Origin: Niabella aurantiaca DSM 17617 | Lineage (GTDB): Bacteria > Bacteroidota > Bacteroidia > Chitinophagales > Chitinophagaceae | Assembly: GCF_000374125.1 (NCBI RefSeq) | Contig: NZ_KB893626.1 | Location: 372,001 to 436,000, forward strand | DNA length: 64,000 bases | Direction: 5' to 3' | Shown: positions 52,394 through 61,652 of the stretch, one piece after another | Layout of the letters: each line of letters starts with the position of its first letter | Position numbering within the stretch: position 1 is the first letter of the stretch | The notes under the pieces: model-generated | Database searches by the model: none | What the model saw: the letters and a program-made list of their open reading frames with translations, nothing else | What the model was told of the DNA's origin: nothing | Position numbers and translations under genes: made by a program

Positions 52394-55267
52394 ATGAAGA
52401 AATTGATGTTGTCTGTCCTTATCGGGGCAGCCTGTTCCGGTGCTGCTGCTCAGAAGAAACCGCTGGACCATTCTGTTTATGACAGCTGGGAATCTGTGGG
52501 CAAAACCGTAATGAGCAGCGACGGCAAATGGGTAGTGTACGATATCCATGTACAGGAAGGAGATGACAGGCTGGTGATACAGGCCACGGACCACTCGTAT
52601 AAAAAGATGGTTCCGAGGGGATATGATGCCCGTATTACCGGAGACGGAAAAACGGTGATTCTCAGGATAAAACCCTTGTTTACACAGATACGGCAGGCGA
52701 AGATCAAAAAGAAAAAGGCTGCAGATATGCCAAAGGATTCCTTTGCTTTGGTCCGCCTGGGCGAAGACCGGGTCCTGAAATTTCCCGGACTGCTCTCTTA
52801 TAAAGGACCCGGGGAGCAGAACGAGTGGGTTGCCGGGTTGCTTAAAAATGAACCGCGGCCCGGACCGGCTTACCAGTCGGACAAGAGTAAAGACAGCCTG
52901 CAACAGGTGATCGATTCCCTGCAGTATGTGATCAGCACCCTCAAACCGCTAAAAGGAGCGGCTAACAAAGACAGTATTACCGATCATGGAAAAAATAACC
53001 GCCTGCTGCTGATGAATACGGCTACGGGAGAGCGGCACTACTTTTTCAATGTCAGCGAGTACGTGTTCAACAAAAAAGGCAGCCAGCTATTGATGTGCCA
53101 AACCCTCAACCTGAAAGATACCGCCGGTTCGGCACGGGTAGTTCTCTATCATTTAAAAACAAAAACTGCGGATACACTTATCCGGGGCGGCAATGATTTC
53201 AAAGATCTTGTTTTGTCGGATGACGGAACCCGGGCAGCCTTTATTGCAGAAAGGGATGCGAAGCCCGGAGCCCTGCTCCGGTTTTATAAATTGTGGTATT
53301 TCAAAGAAGGTATGAACGAGGCAAAAGTACTGGCAGATACCCTTACGGAAAACATGCCGGCAGGAAGTACGGTAAGCGCATCCGGTTCGTTGCGTTTTAG
53401 TGAGTCGGGGCGCCGGCTGCTTTTTGGAACGGTGCCTGTAAGCGCTCCAAAGGATACTTCCGTGGCGGAAATAGACAAGGTAAATATAGATATATGGAAC
53501 TATAGAGACGATTATCTTCAGCCTTACCAGCTGGAAAATCAGAAAAGGGACCGGGAAAGAAGCTATCTGGCCGTTTATGATATTGACCAAAACAGGATGA
53601 CACAGGTGGGCAGCAAAGACCTGCCTTTTGTATATGAAGCACCGGAGAGCGATGGCCGTTATTTTATAGCGGTTACAGATACAGGCCGGCGTGTTGCCGC
53701 CCAGTGGACGGGCCGGACAAAAAAAGATGTTTATAAAATAGACATCAGCGATGGCCGTTACCTGCCGGTGATCAAAGACCTGGAAGGGCAAACGGGCGGT
53801 TCCTGGTGCGCCCCTTCAGGAAAATATGTGCTTTGGTACGACAGTAAAAAAAAGGGTTATTTTACATTTGACGGCACCGGCACGCGTGCCATTACCGGCG
53901 CCATACCAACGGCCCTGTATGACGAGGAAAACGACGTGCCGGATGACCCTGCGCCTTATGGCGTAATGGGATGGACAGAGGGCGACCGGTATGTGCTGAT
54001 CTATGACCGCTATGACATTTGGCGGGTGGATCCTGCAGGAAAAATGCGGCCGGTCAATCTTACCAGACAAGGGCGGAAGAACGGGGTAACCTACCGGTAT
54101 ATTTCCACAGATCCGGAAGAACGGTACCTCAAAAAAGGCTGTAAGAGCCTTTTGCGGGTCTTTAATAACTTCAGTAAAAAGGCAGGTCTGGCCATTCTTG
54201 AGGATGACCGGATCGATACCTCCTTTTTTACACCGGCGCATTTTTATGACCAGCCTTTTTATTATGATCATATAACAAAAGCGAAGGATGCTCCGGTGTA
54301 TGCTTACACAAAAGAGAGCTATACGCACTCCCCGGATATGTATAGCTACCGCGGCGGAAAAGAGCAGCGGCTTTCTGCCACGAACTCGCAGCAGTTGGGG
54401 TATAACTGGGGTACGGCAGCCCTGTATCACTGGAACACTTTCGGGAATGAGCCGGCTACGGGCATCCTTTATAAGCCCGAGGACTTTGACAGCACCCGGA
54501 AATACCCGGTGATCCTGTATTTTTACGAAAAGCTCTCTGACAACCTGTACCGGTATATTCCCCCTGTACCTACGCCCAGCCGGTTAAATATCTCCTTTTT
54601 TGTGAGCCGTGGTTATGTGGTGCTCACGCCCGATATTGTCTATACCATCGGCCATCCGGCAAAAAGTGCTTATGATTACATTGTAAGTGGCGCAAAAAGC
54701 CTGGCAGGACTCCCCTGGATAGATGCGGCGCATATGGGCATCCAGGGACAAAGCTGGGGCGGCATACAGGTGGCACAGTTGATCACCATGACACCCCTGT
54801 TTGCGGCGGCTTGGGCGGGAGCCCCCGTAGCCAATATGACCAGCGCCTACGGCGGCATCCGCTGGAAAGGAGGGCTCAACAGGCAGTTTCAGTATGAACG
54901 GACACAAAGCCGCATTGGCGCTACACTTTGGGAAAGACCGGAGCTGTACATTGAGAACTCACCCCTGTTCCACCTGCCCAACGTGACCACACCGCTGGTG
55001 ATCATGGCCAACGACAACGACGGGGCAGTGCCCTGGTACCAGGGCATCGAATTGTTTACAGGTATGCGCCGCCTGGGAAAACCCGTATGGATGCTGAATT
55101 ACAATGGCGAAGAGCACAACCTGGTGCAGCGAAAAAACCGGAAAGATATTTCCATCCGCGAGCAACAGTTCTTTGACTGGTTGCTCAAAGGCGCCAGACC
55201 GGTGCGGTGGATTACAGAAGGCGTACCTGCTGTAGAAAAGGGCATCGATTGGGGCCTGGAGGAATAA
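52394..55267 (+). CDS. S9-family prolyl oligopeptidase-like exported peptidase
   Basis: The 957-residue protein has a signal peptide (MKKLMLSVLIGAACSGAAAQ), a long N-terminal beta-propeller and a C-terminal alpha/beta hydrolase. The catalytic triad is Ser787 in GQSWGG, Asp876 in ANDNDGAVPW and His908 in GEEHNLV. It cleaves oligopeptides in the periplasm, perhaps after proline or small residues. It is larger than the usual 650-750 residue S9 enzymes because of an enlarged propeller with Lys/Asp-rich insertions around residues 150-210. The ATG at 52394 is preceded by an in-frame TTG. Confidence 0.92.
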   Translation: MKKLMLSVLIGAACSGAAAQKKPLDHSVYDSWESVGKTVMSSDGKWVVYDIHVQEGDDRLVIQATDHSYKKMVPRGYDARITGDGKTVILRIKPLFTQIRQAKIKKKKAADMPKDSFALVRLGEDRVLKFPGLLSYKGPGEQNEWVAGLLKNEPRPGPAYQSDKSKDSLQQVIDSLQYVISTLKPLKGAANKDSITDHGKNNRLLLMNTATGERHYFFNVSEYVFNKKGSQLLMCQTLNLKDTAGSARVVLYHLKTKTADTLIRGGNDFKDLVLSDDGTRAAFIAERDAKPGALLRFYKLWYFKEGMNEAKVLADTLTENMPAGSTVSASGSLRFSESGRRLLFGTVPVSAPKDTSVAEIDKVNIDIWNYRDDYLQPYQLENQKRDRERSYLAVYDIDQNRMTQVGSKDLPFVYEAPESDGRYFIAVTDTGRRVAAQWTGRTKKDVYKIDISDGRYLPVIKDLEGQTGGSWCAPSGKYVLWYDSKKKGYFTFDGTGTRAITGAIPTALYDEENDVPDDPAPYGVMGWTEGDRYVLIYDRYDIWRVDPAGKMRPVNLTRQGRKNGVTYRYISTDPEERYLKKGCKSLLRVFNNFSKKAGLAILEDDRIDTSFFTPAHFYDQPFYYDHITKAKDAPVYAYTKESYTHSPDMYSYRGGKEQRLSATNSQQLGYNWGTAALYHWNTFGNEPATGILYKPEDFDSTRKYPVILYFYEKLSDNLYRYIPPVPTPSRLNISFFVSRGYVVLTPDIVYTIGHPAKSAYDYIVSGAKSLAGLPWIDAAHMGIQGQSWGGIQVAQLITMTPLFAAAWAGAPVANMTSAYGGIRWKGGLNRQFQYERTQSRIGATLWERPELYIENSPLFHLPNVTTPLVIMANDNDGAVPWYQGIELFTGMRRLGKPVWMLNYNGEEHNLVQRKNRKDISIREQQFFDWLLKGARPVRWITEGVPAVEKGIDWGLEE

Positions 55268-55319
55268 TGTTTCAGTTATACCGTTTGATGCCGGAGGCTG
55301 AAAACTGACAGCTAAGAAA

Positions 55320-55351
55320 CTTGGAACCTGGACGCTGAAACTTTAAATTTG
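55320..55351 (+). promoter_or_regulatory. Promoter for gltX with very short leader
   Basis: CTTG (55320-55323), 20 bases and TAAATTTG (55344-55351) resemble TTTG-N20-TAnnTTTG. The gltX ATG begins six bases after the element, so the mRNA would have almost no leader. The spacer is made of the CTGAA-type intergenic repeat. Confidence 0.5.
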
Positions 55352-55357
55352 CACCCT

Positions 55358-56887
55358 ATGGCAACTGATAAGAAGGTAAGAGTGCGTTTTGCTCCCTCGC
55401 CTACCGGCGGGCTGCATTTAGGCGGTGTACGAACCGTTTTATACAACTATTTATTTGCCCGCCAGCATGGGGGCGACTTTATTTTGAGGATCGAAGATAC
55501 TGATCAGACCCGGTTTGTGCCGGGGGCAGAGGAATATATCTTTCAATGCCTAGCCTGGGCAGGTCTGGAGCCGGATGAGAGTGTGAAGCAGGGCGGAGCT
55601 TACGGCCCCTACCGCCAAAGCGAACGCAAGGCGCTTTACCGCCAATACGCGGAACAGCTGGTAGCGAACGGACAGGCCTATTATGCATTTGACACCCCGG
55701 AAGAGCTGGAGCAGATGCGGCAGGACTTCAAAACAGAACAGAATCCCTCGCCACAATACGATCATCATGTGCGCGATAAAATGCGGAACTCGCTGAACTT
55801 GCAAAAGGAAGACGTTGACCGGTTGTTACAGGACAACACCCGGCATGTGATCCGCATTAAAATGCCGGAAAATGAAACCGTTGGATTTAATGATATGATC
55901 CGTGGCGATGTAAGCTTTAACACCTCCCTCGTGGATGATAAGGTATTGCTGAAGGCCGATGGGATGCCTACCTACCATCTGGCAGTGGTGGTGGATGACT
56001 ACCTGATGAAGATCAGCCACGCATTTCGTGGCGAAGAGTGGTTGCCCAGCGCACCGGTGCATATCCTGTTATGGAAGTACCTGTATGGAGAGGACCATAT
56101 GCCCCGGTGGGCGCATTTTCCGCTGATACTGGGTCCGGGCGGAAAACTGAGCAAGCGGGACGGCGCCAAATACGGATTCCCCGTGTTTGCCATGAACTGG
56201 ACCGATCCCAGAACCGGCGAACTGACCGAAGGATTTAAAGAAAAAGGCTTTTTGCCCGAGGCATTTATCAACCTGCTGGCGGTGCTGGGCTGGAACGACG
56301 GCACGGAGCAGGAGCTGTTTTCGCTGGACGAGCTGATTCAGAAATTTTCGATGGACCGGGTGCACAGTTCGGGAGCTAAATTTGATTACGAGAAAGCGAA
56401 ATGGTACAATCATGAATGGATAAAAAAGCTGGCCCCGGCAGACCTCACGCAACGCGTTAAAGAAGTATTGACGGCAAAAGGGCTGTCCATTTCTGATAAG
56501 GCGCCCTTGCAGAAGATCGTGGAGCTGGTAAAGGATCGAATTACTTTGCTGCCGGATTTTTATGATCAGACGGTATATTTCTTTAAAGTGCCGGAAACGA
56601 TTGATATTACTGCTGTCCGGCCTAAATGGAATGAAGCGAAACAGCTGTTTTTTGCGGAACTGATCCGCAGCTATGAGCTTATGTCCGCCTGGGATGCAGC
56701 GGCGCTTGAAAACGATTTTAAAGAAATAGCCGCGGCCAGCCAGTTAAAACCCGGCGAAGTGATGCTGCCTTTGCGCATCATGCTGGTTGGCGGCAAATTT
56801 GGACCGCATGTTTTTGATATTGCAGAAATACTGGGAAAAGAAGAGACCATTCAACGGATCCGGCATACGTTGGGGTTGTTGATTTGA
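55358..56887 (+). CDS. gltX: Glutamyl-tRNA synthetase
   Basis: The 509-residue class I synthetase has RFAPSPTGGLHLGGVRTVLY (HIGH-type motif), RIEDTDQTRFVPG, the FRGEEWLPSAPVHILLWKYL block and KLSKRDGAKY (KMSKS-type). It charges tRNA-Glu with glutamate. The ATG at 55358 is used; an upstream TTG adds only three residues. Its predicted promoter leaves no room for a ribosome-binding site. It is convergent with the ABC exporter gene. Confidence 0.95.
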   Translation: MATDKKVRVRFAPSPTGGLHLGGVRTVLYNYLFARQHGGDFILRIEDTDQTRFVPGAEEYIFQCLAWAGLEPDESVKQGGAYGPYRQSERKALYRQYAEQLVANGQAYYAFDTPEELEQMRQDFKTEQNPSPQYDHHVRDKMRNSLNLQKEDVDRLLQDNTRHVIRIKMPENETVGFNDMIRGDVSFNTSLVDDKVLLKADGMPTYHLAVVVDDYLMKISHAFRGEEWLPSAPVHILLWKYLYGEDHMPRWAHFPLILGPGGKLSKRDGAKYGFPVFAMNWTDPRTGELTEGFKEKGFLPEAFINLLAVLGWNDGTEQELFSLDELIQKFSMDRVHSSGAKFDYEKAKWYNHEWIKKLAPADLTQRVKEVLTAKGLSISDKAPLQKIVELVKDRITLLPDFYDQTVYFFKVPETIDITAVRPKWNEAKQLFFAELIRSYELMSAWDAAALENDFKEIAAASQLKPGEVMLPLRIMLVGGKFGPHVFDIAEILGKEETIQRIRHTLGLLI

Positions 56888-56959
56888 GATTTGGACCTCT
56901 TAAGGTACGAAGAATACGTCGGCCAACGAACATCGCTTTGATAGCCCAAATCTCATTCC

Positions 56960-58774
56960 TCATTTCAGTTCCTGCATCTCCACCAGCTTTTTATAAAAGC
57001 CGTTTTGTGCTAAAAGGCTGCTGTGAGTACCCCGTTCTACAATTTTTCCTTTTTGAAGTACAATGATCTCATCGGCATTCCGGATGGTGCTCAGGCGATG
57101 GGCGATCACGAGGCTGGTCCGGTTCTGCATCATTTTATTGATGGCATCCTGTACCAGCCGTTCACTTTCGGTATCCAGGGATGAGGTTGCTTCGTCCAGG
57201 ATCAGGATCGGCGGATTCTTTAGCACGGCGCGAGCAATGGTAAGGCGCTGGCGCTCGCCACCACTCAGTTTGCTGCCACGGTCGCCGATATTGGTGTCAT
57301 ATCCTTGCTCCTTGAGGACGATGAAGGGGTGCGCATTAGCAATTTTTGCCGCGTGGATGATCGCTTCCGTGGTTGCCGTGGCATGGCCCAGCGCAATATT
57401 GTTGGCAATGGTATCATTAAATAAGATCGGTTCCTGGGTTACAATACTCAATAGGTTCCGGATGGTGTGCAGCGAATATTCTTTGATATTGACCCCATCG
57501 ATAAAGACCCCGCCACCCGTTACATCATGAAAGCGTGGCACCAGGTCGGCCAGGGTCGATTTCCCCGCACCGGAAGATCCTACCAGCGCAACGGTCTGGC
57601 CCTTTTTTATGGTCAGGTCGATGTTTTGTAAAATTACCTGCTCATTATAGGCAAATGTTGCGTTCCGGAATTCGATCTCTTTTTCAAATAGCTCCAGGGT
57701 TTTGCCATGGGGATTATCGTCTACGGTAACCGGCGTTTTCAGCACCTCTTCGATCCGGTTGATGGCCGCGGAGCCTTTATTTAAATTACTGAAGGAAGTG
57801 GAAAGTGTTTTAATGGGATTGATGAGGTTGTAGAACATAGCCAGGTAAGCAAAAAAGGCCGGTGCGCGCAGATCGATGCTGTCCGATAATATCAGCCTAC
57901 CTCCAAACCATAAGATGCCTACAAAAACCAGAACGCCTAAAAATTCAGACATGGGGGAAGCCATGTCCCGTCTGCGGCTGATCCGGTTCTTGGCATTCGT
58001 TAGCTGGTCATTTACGGTGTCGAACCTTCCTTTTAGAACCCTTTCCACATTAAAGGCCTTGATCACCCGCAGGCCATTCAGCGTCTCATCGAGGATGGAG
58101 AGTGATTCGCCCAGTTTGATGGCAGCTTCGTTGGACGGACGTTTCAGGGCTTTTGAAATGCGGCCCAGGATAAGGCCAATTACCGGGATACAGAGTAAAA
58201 TAGATCCGGTAAGCAGGGGGCTGATCAGGAACAGGGCGATCAGTGTAAAGATAATGTTCAGCGGGTCCTTGATCCATCCTTCCAGCACGCCGATCACCGA
58301 TCCTTCCACTTCGTTCACATCATTGGTGACCCGGCTGATGAGATCGCCTTTCCGCTGCTCGGTAAAATAACCGATCGGAAGGCCCAGGATCTTGTCATAA
58401 ATATCGGCGCGGAACCGGTTAACGATCTGGTTTTTGATGGGGTTCAATACATAGGAAGACAGGTAAAGGAACAGGTTCTTCAGGAAAATGGCTATTACCA
58501 GCACGATACAGATCATCCCCAGTAACTGTGCCGGGGTCAGCTGCGCCCCGTTTACAAGGTGCAGGAGGTAGCCTTTCATGTCCGTTAGCAGACCCGGATC
58601 TTTAGCGGCAGGAGCTTCGGGTTTGTTACCGTAAAAGATGATGTCAAAAAAAGGCTGCAATAAAGCGAAGCTGAAAAGCGCGAAAACAATGGATAAGATC
58701 GTGAACAGGAAATAAAGAAGAATGCCGCCCGAATAGGGCCGCAGATAATATAAAACCCGTGAATATTTTTTCAT
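56960..58774 (-). CDS. msbA: ABC exporter (MsbA/lipid flippase type), fused membrane and ATPase domains
   Basis: The 604-residue half-transporter has six membrane helices in residues about 15-320, then an ATPase domain with Walker A GSSGAGKST, Q-loop IVTQEPILFND, signature LSGGERQRLTIARAVL and Walker B ILILDEATSSLD. It resembles MsbA-type lipid A exporters but could export other hydrophobic compounds. It works as a homodimer in the inner membrane. The gene is divergent from rbfA, with only 46 bases between the starts. Confidence 0.88.
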   Translation of the reverse strand: MKKYSRVLYYLRPYSGGILLYFLFTILSIVFALFSFALLQPFFDIIFYGNKPEAPAAKDPGLLTDMKGYLLHLVNGAQLTPAQLLGMICIVLVIAIFLKNLFLYLSSYVLNPIKNQIVNRFRADIYDKILGLPIGYFTEQRKGDLISRVTNDVNEVEGSVIGVLEGWIKDPLNIIFTLIALFLISPLLTGSILLCIPVIGLILGRISKALKRPSNEAAIKLGESLSILDETLNGLRVIKAFNVERVLKGRFDTVNDQLTNAKNRISRRRDMASPMSEFLGVLVFVGILWFGGRLILSDSIDLRAPAFFAYLAMFYNLINPIKTLSTSFSNLNKGSAAINRIEEVLKTPVTVDDNPHGKTLELFEKEIEFRNATFAYNEQVILQNIDLTIKKGQTVALVGSSGAGKSTLADLVPRFHDVTGGGVFIDGVNIKEYSLHTIRNLLSIVTQEPILFNDTIANNIALGHATATTEAIIHAAKIANAHPFIVLKEQGYDTNIGDRGSKLSGGERQRLTIARAVLKNPPILILDEATSSLDTESERLVQDAINKMMQNRTSLVIAHRLSTIRNADEIIVLQKGKIVERGTHSSLLAQNGFYKKLVEMQELK

Positions 58775-58820
58775 TCTGAAGGGATATGATCACTAAAACC
58801 TGTAAAGTAACTAATTTTAC

Positions 58821-59219
58821 ATGGAACAGAAAGAGAAGATTATGCAGGAAAGTAAACGTCAGAAGCAGGTAGCCGCGCTGCTCAATGAAGAGATCAACGG
58901 CATTTTTCAAAAGCTGGGCCTCAATATGGTCGATGGTGGCATGGTTTCGATATCGGGGGTGAAGGTGACGCCCGATCTGCTGGAAGCGCGTTTTTACCTC
59001 AGCTTTTTTCAGGTAAGCGATGCAGAAGCGGCCCTGAAGAAAATTGAAGAACGGCATCATGAAATAAAAAAAGAGCTGGCTGCCGCTGTCCGGCACCAGT
59101 TGCGCAACATCCCGGTGTTGAAATTTTATGCGGATGACACGCTGGACCATGTGTTTAAGATGGAAGAGCTGTTTAAAAAAATAGAGGAAGAACGGAAACA
59201 AAATCAGAAACCGGAATAG
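58821..59219 (+). CDS. rbfA: Ribosome-binding factor A
   Basis: The 132-residue protein matches RbfA: KRQKQVAALLNEEINGIFQK, GMVSISGVKVTPDLLEARFY and the KH-like C-terminal part AAVRHQLRNIPVLKFYADDT. RbfA matures the 30S subunit under cold stress. A second in-frame ATG (Met8) would also fit. It is followed after 99 bases by the LolC/E-type permease gene, likely in one transcript, as in other Bacteroidota. Confidence 0.92.
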   Translation: MEQKEKIMQESKRQKQVAALLNEEINGIFQKLGLNMVDGGMVSISGVKVTPDLLEARFYLSFFQVSDAEAALKKIEERHHEIKKELAAAVRHQLRNIPVLKFYADDTLDHVFKMEELFKKIEEERKQNQKPE

Positions 59220-59318
59220 CATCCGGCTAATGGCTGCTATGTTTAAAAATTTAAGTCTGCCTTTGGCATATATTGTTAATGTCCCAATTCCCGATTCTCA
59301 AATCTGAAATCATAAAAT

Positions 59319-60542
59319 TTGCAATTTCTATTCGCCTGGCGCTATTTCAAAGCAAAAAAGTCGACCACCGTGATCAATATCATCGCGTGGATCTGTATTG
59401 TTGCGATCATGATCGGCACGGCTGCGCTGATCATGGTGCTCAGTGTTTTTAATGGCTTTGAGGGGTTGGTAAAATCGCTGTATTCCTCTTTTTACCCGGA
59501 TATAAAGGTATTGCCCGCAACAGGAAAATACCTGACGCTGGATAAAAAACGGCTGCAGCAATTAAGAGGTGTTGGCGGCCTGCGCGATTTTTCGCTGGTG
59601 GTGGAGGAGAAGGCCATCCTCCGGAACGGGGACAACCAGGCGCTGGTATCGTTAAAAGGCGTGGATGCCCGCTTTCAGACGATCAACGGTATTGTGGAGC
59701 ATCTGGTGAACGGCCGGTTTGATATCGGCACGGCAGCGCATCCGAAACTGGTGGTAGGCGGCGGCATTGAAGGGTCCCTGGGCATCCGCAGCGGTCCGCA
59801 TACAGAACCCATGAGCATTTACATTCCCCGTAAAAGCGAATCGGAAGCGTTTGATGTTACCAGTAACATCACACCCGATACCATCCGGAATGCAGGCACA
59901 TTTGTGATCCAGCAGGATTTTGACAATAAATATGCGCTCACCCAGATCGATTTCCTGAAGCAGGCAATGGCGCTGGCACCCAACGAATTCAGCGGTATTG
60001 AAATTGCAGTAACCGATCCTTCGGTCACCGCCCGTGTGCAGCAATCCCTTCAGCAGTTGTTTGGCAAGGGCTACAAGGTACAGGATCGCTACCAGCAAAA
60101 CCAGAGCCTGTATTCCATTATGAACCTGGAGCGCTGGGTTTTTTATGCAGTGCTGAGCCTGATATTGGTGGTAGCGGCTTTTAATATGGTTGGAGCTCTG
60201 ACCATGCTGGTGCTGGAAAAGCAAAAGGACATCAGCGTGCTGAATGCCCTTGGCGCCGACCGCGGTTTTATCCTGAAAGTATTTCTGAGTGAAGGCTTTT
60301 TGCTGGCCGTGATCGGGGGGGGAATGGGGATGCTGCTGGCGCTGCTCCTGGTGATCCTGCAGCAACAGTTTCATCTGGTGCCTTTGCAGGGCGGCTCTTT
60401 TCTGATCGATTATTTTCCGGTGGCATTAAAACTGCGCGACTTCCTGCTGGTGGCGGTAACCGTTTTGGTGATCGCGTTTGTAGCTTCATGGACACCCGCC
60501 CGCAAGGCCTCAAGAAAAGAATTCTCATTGAAAGCAGAATAG
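59319..60542 (+). CDS. FtsX/LolC-E-type ABC permease
   Basis: The 407-residue protein has four membrane helices: one at residues about 20-40 (IIAWICIVAIMIGTAALIMV) and three in the last 140 residues, with a large periplasmic domain between. The ALTMLVLEKQKDISVLNALG and PARKASRKEFSL motifs are the FtsX-domain hallmarks of lipoprotein-releasing LolC/E proteins. The start is TTG at 59319: an in-frame stop lies two codons upstream and the next Met is inside the first helix, so TTG is well supported. The LolD ATPase partner is not next to it. Confidence 0.9.
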   Translation: MQFLFAWRYFKAKKSTTVINIIAWICIVAIMIGTAALIMVLSVFNGFEGLVKSLYSSFYPDIKVLPATGKYLTLDKKRLQQLRGVGGLRDFSLVVEEKAILRNGDNQALVSLKGVDARFQTINGIVEHLVNGRFDIGTAAHPKLVVGGGIEGSLGIRSGPHTEPMSIYIPRKSESEAFDVTSNITPDTIRNAGTFVIQQDFDNKYALTQIDFLKQAMALAPNEFSGIEIAVTDPSVTARVQQSLQQLFGKGYKVQDRYQQNQSLYSIMNLERWVFYAVLSLILVVAAFNMVGALTMLVLEKQKDISVLNALGADRGFILKVFLSEGFLLAVIGGGMGMLLALLLVILQQQFHLVPLQGGSFLIDYFPVALKLRDFLLVAVTVLVIAFVASWTPARKASRKEFSLKAE

Positions 60543-60553
60543 GCACAAAAAAA

Positions 60554-60600
60554 ATGGTTACCGTTTTTAACCAGTAGCCATCTATATATTGTTCTTTTTT
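60554..60600. terminator. Hairpin between convergent permease and transketolase genes
   Basis: ATGGTTAC (60554-60561) pairs with GTAGCCAT (60574-60581, one G-T pair), and an alternative GGTTA/TAACC stem lies inside. A T-rich stretch (60593-60600) follows on the plus strand and an A-run precedes it, so it could end transcription from both sides. Confidence 0.4.
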
Positions 60601-60658
60601 TTGGATTCGCTGACAGGCTTTGGAACAAACCAGAAACGTTCAACCTTAAACCTGGAAC

Positions 60659-61492
60659 TTAATAATCTCCCAGCGTTTCCGGCAGCTGCTCCAGTGCTTT
60701 GGCCAGCTGCTCGTCGTTGGGGGCAATACCATGCCAGCCGTGGTCGTTTTCCATAAAATCGATGCCTTTACCCATGATCGTATGCATCATGATGGCGATC
60801 GGTTTTCCTTTGCCGGCGGCAGCTTTGGCTTTCTCCAGTGTGCCTACGACCTCATCCATATCGTTACCGTTCATTTCCATCACTTCCCAGTCAAATGCCC
60901 GGAACTTACCGGCCAGGTTACCCATGTTCAGTACTTTATCGGTAGGTCCGTCAATCTGCTGGCCGTTCCAGTCAACAGTAGCGATCAGGTTGTCTACTTT
61001 ATGCGCAGCGGCAAACATGATCGCTTCCCAGTTCTGTCCTTCATTCAGCTCCCCATCGCCATGGAGTGAAAATACCAGGTGGGTATCGTTGTTCAATTTT
61101 TTGCTCAGTGCCGCGCCGATCGCCACGCTCATGCCCTGCCCCAGCGATCCGCTGGCAACCCGGATACCCGGAAGGTGCTCGTGTGTGGCCGGATGGCCCT
61201 GCAAACGGCTGTTTATTTTACGGAAGGTAGCCAGTTCTTTTACATCAAAGTATCCTGAACGGGCCAGGACCGAATAGAATACGGGGGAGATATGGCCGTT
61301 TGACAGGAAGAAGAGGTCTTCATTGATGCCGTCCATATTAAAAGCAGGATCGTGCTCCATTTCTTTAAAATACAGGGCAGTCAAAAAATCGGCGCATCCG
61401 AGAGAGCCCCCGGGGTGGCCGCTGTTTGCTCCGTGCACCATTCTTACAATATCACGTCTAACCTGTGATGCGATTTCCTGTAAACTTGCCAT
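60659..61492 (-). CDS. Transketolase, N-terminal (TPP-binding) subunit
   Basis: The 277-residue protein starts at 61492 (MASLQEIASQVRRDIVRMVH) and contains GANSGHPGGSLGCADFLTAL, GRVASGSLGQGMSVAIG-like VASGSLGQGMSVAIGAALS, and the TPP/magnesium motif HGDGELNEGQNWEAIMFAA. It is the first half of a split transketolase. The second half, with the pyrimidine-binding and C-terminal domains, is needed for activity and is usually encoded next to it, but no such gene is found on either side in this window. Confidence 0.9.
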   Translation of the reverse strand: MASLQEIASQVRRDIVRMVHGANSGHPGGSLGCADFLTALYFKEMEHDPAFNMDGINEDLFFLSNGHISPVFYSVLARSGYFDVKELATFRKINSRLQGHPATHEHLPGIRVASGSLGQGMSVAIGAALSKKLNNDTHLVFSLHGDGELNEGQNWEAIMFAAAHKVDNLIATVDWNGQQIDGPTDKVLNMGNLAGKFRAFDWEVMEMNGNDMDEVVGTLEKAKAAAGKGKPIAIMMHTIMGKGIDFMENDHGWHGIAPNDEQLAKALEQLPETLGDY

Positions 61493-61603
61493 AATCTGTT
61501 TTTTGAACAGCAAAAGTGCATTTTTTTTTTGACAATTCCTGTTCATTAGCAATGAATTCTGACCCTGCCGGAATTTATTTTATCATTAAAATGTGCATAA
61601 AAA

Positions 61604-61633
61604 TTGGTATCTTGGTGATAAATCTTACTTTTG
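61604..61633 (+). promoter_or_regulatory. Promoter for the WecA/MraY-like gene
   Basis: TTGG (61604-61607), 18 bases and TACTTTTG (61626-61633) fit the Bacteroidota promoter consensus closely. The ATG at 61653 follows 19 bases after the element. Confidence 0.55.
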
Positions 61634-61652
61634 TTCTTGTAAACCTTATTTG

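Noticed and set aside
59652-60374. 240-codon minus-strand frame opposite the LolC/E-type permease
   Set aside because: Gln/His-rich composition of an antisense frame, with no family match.
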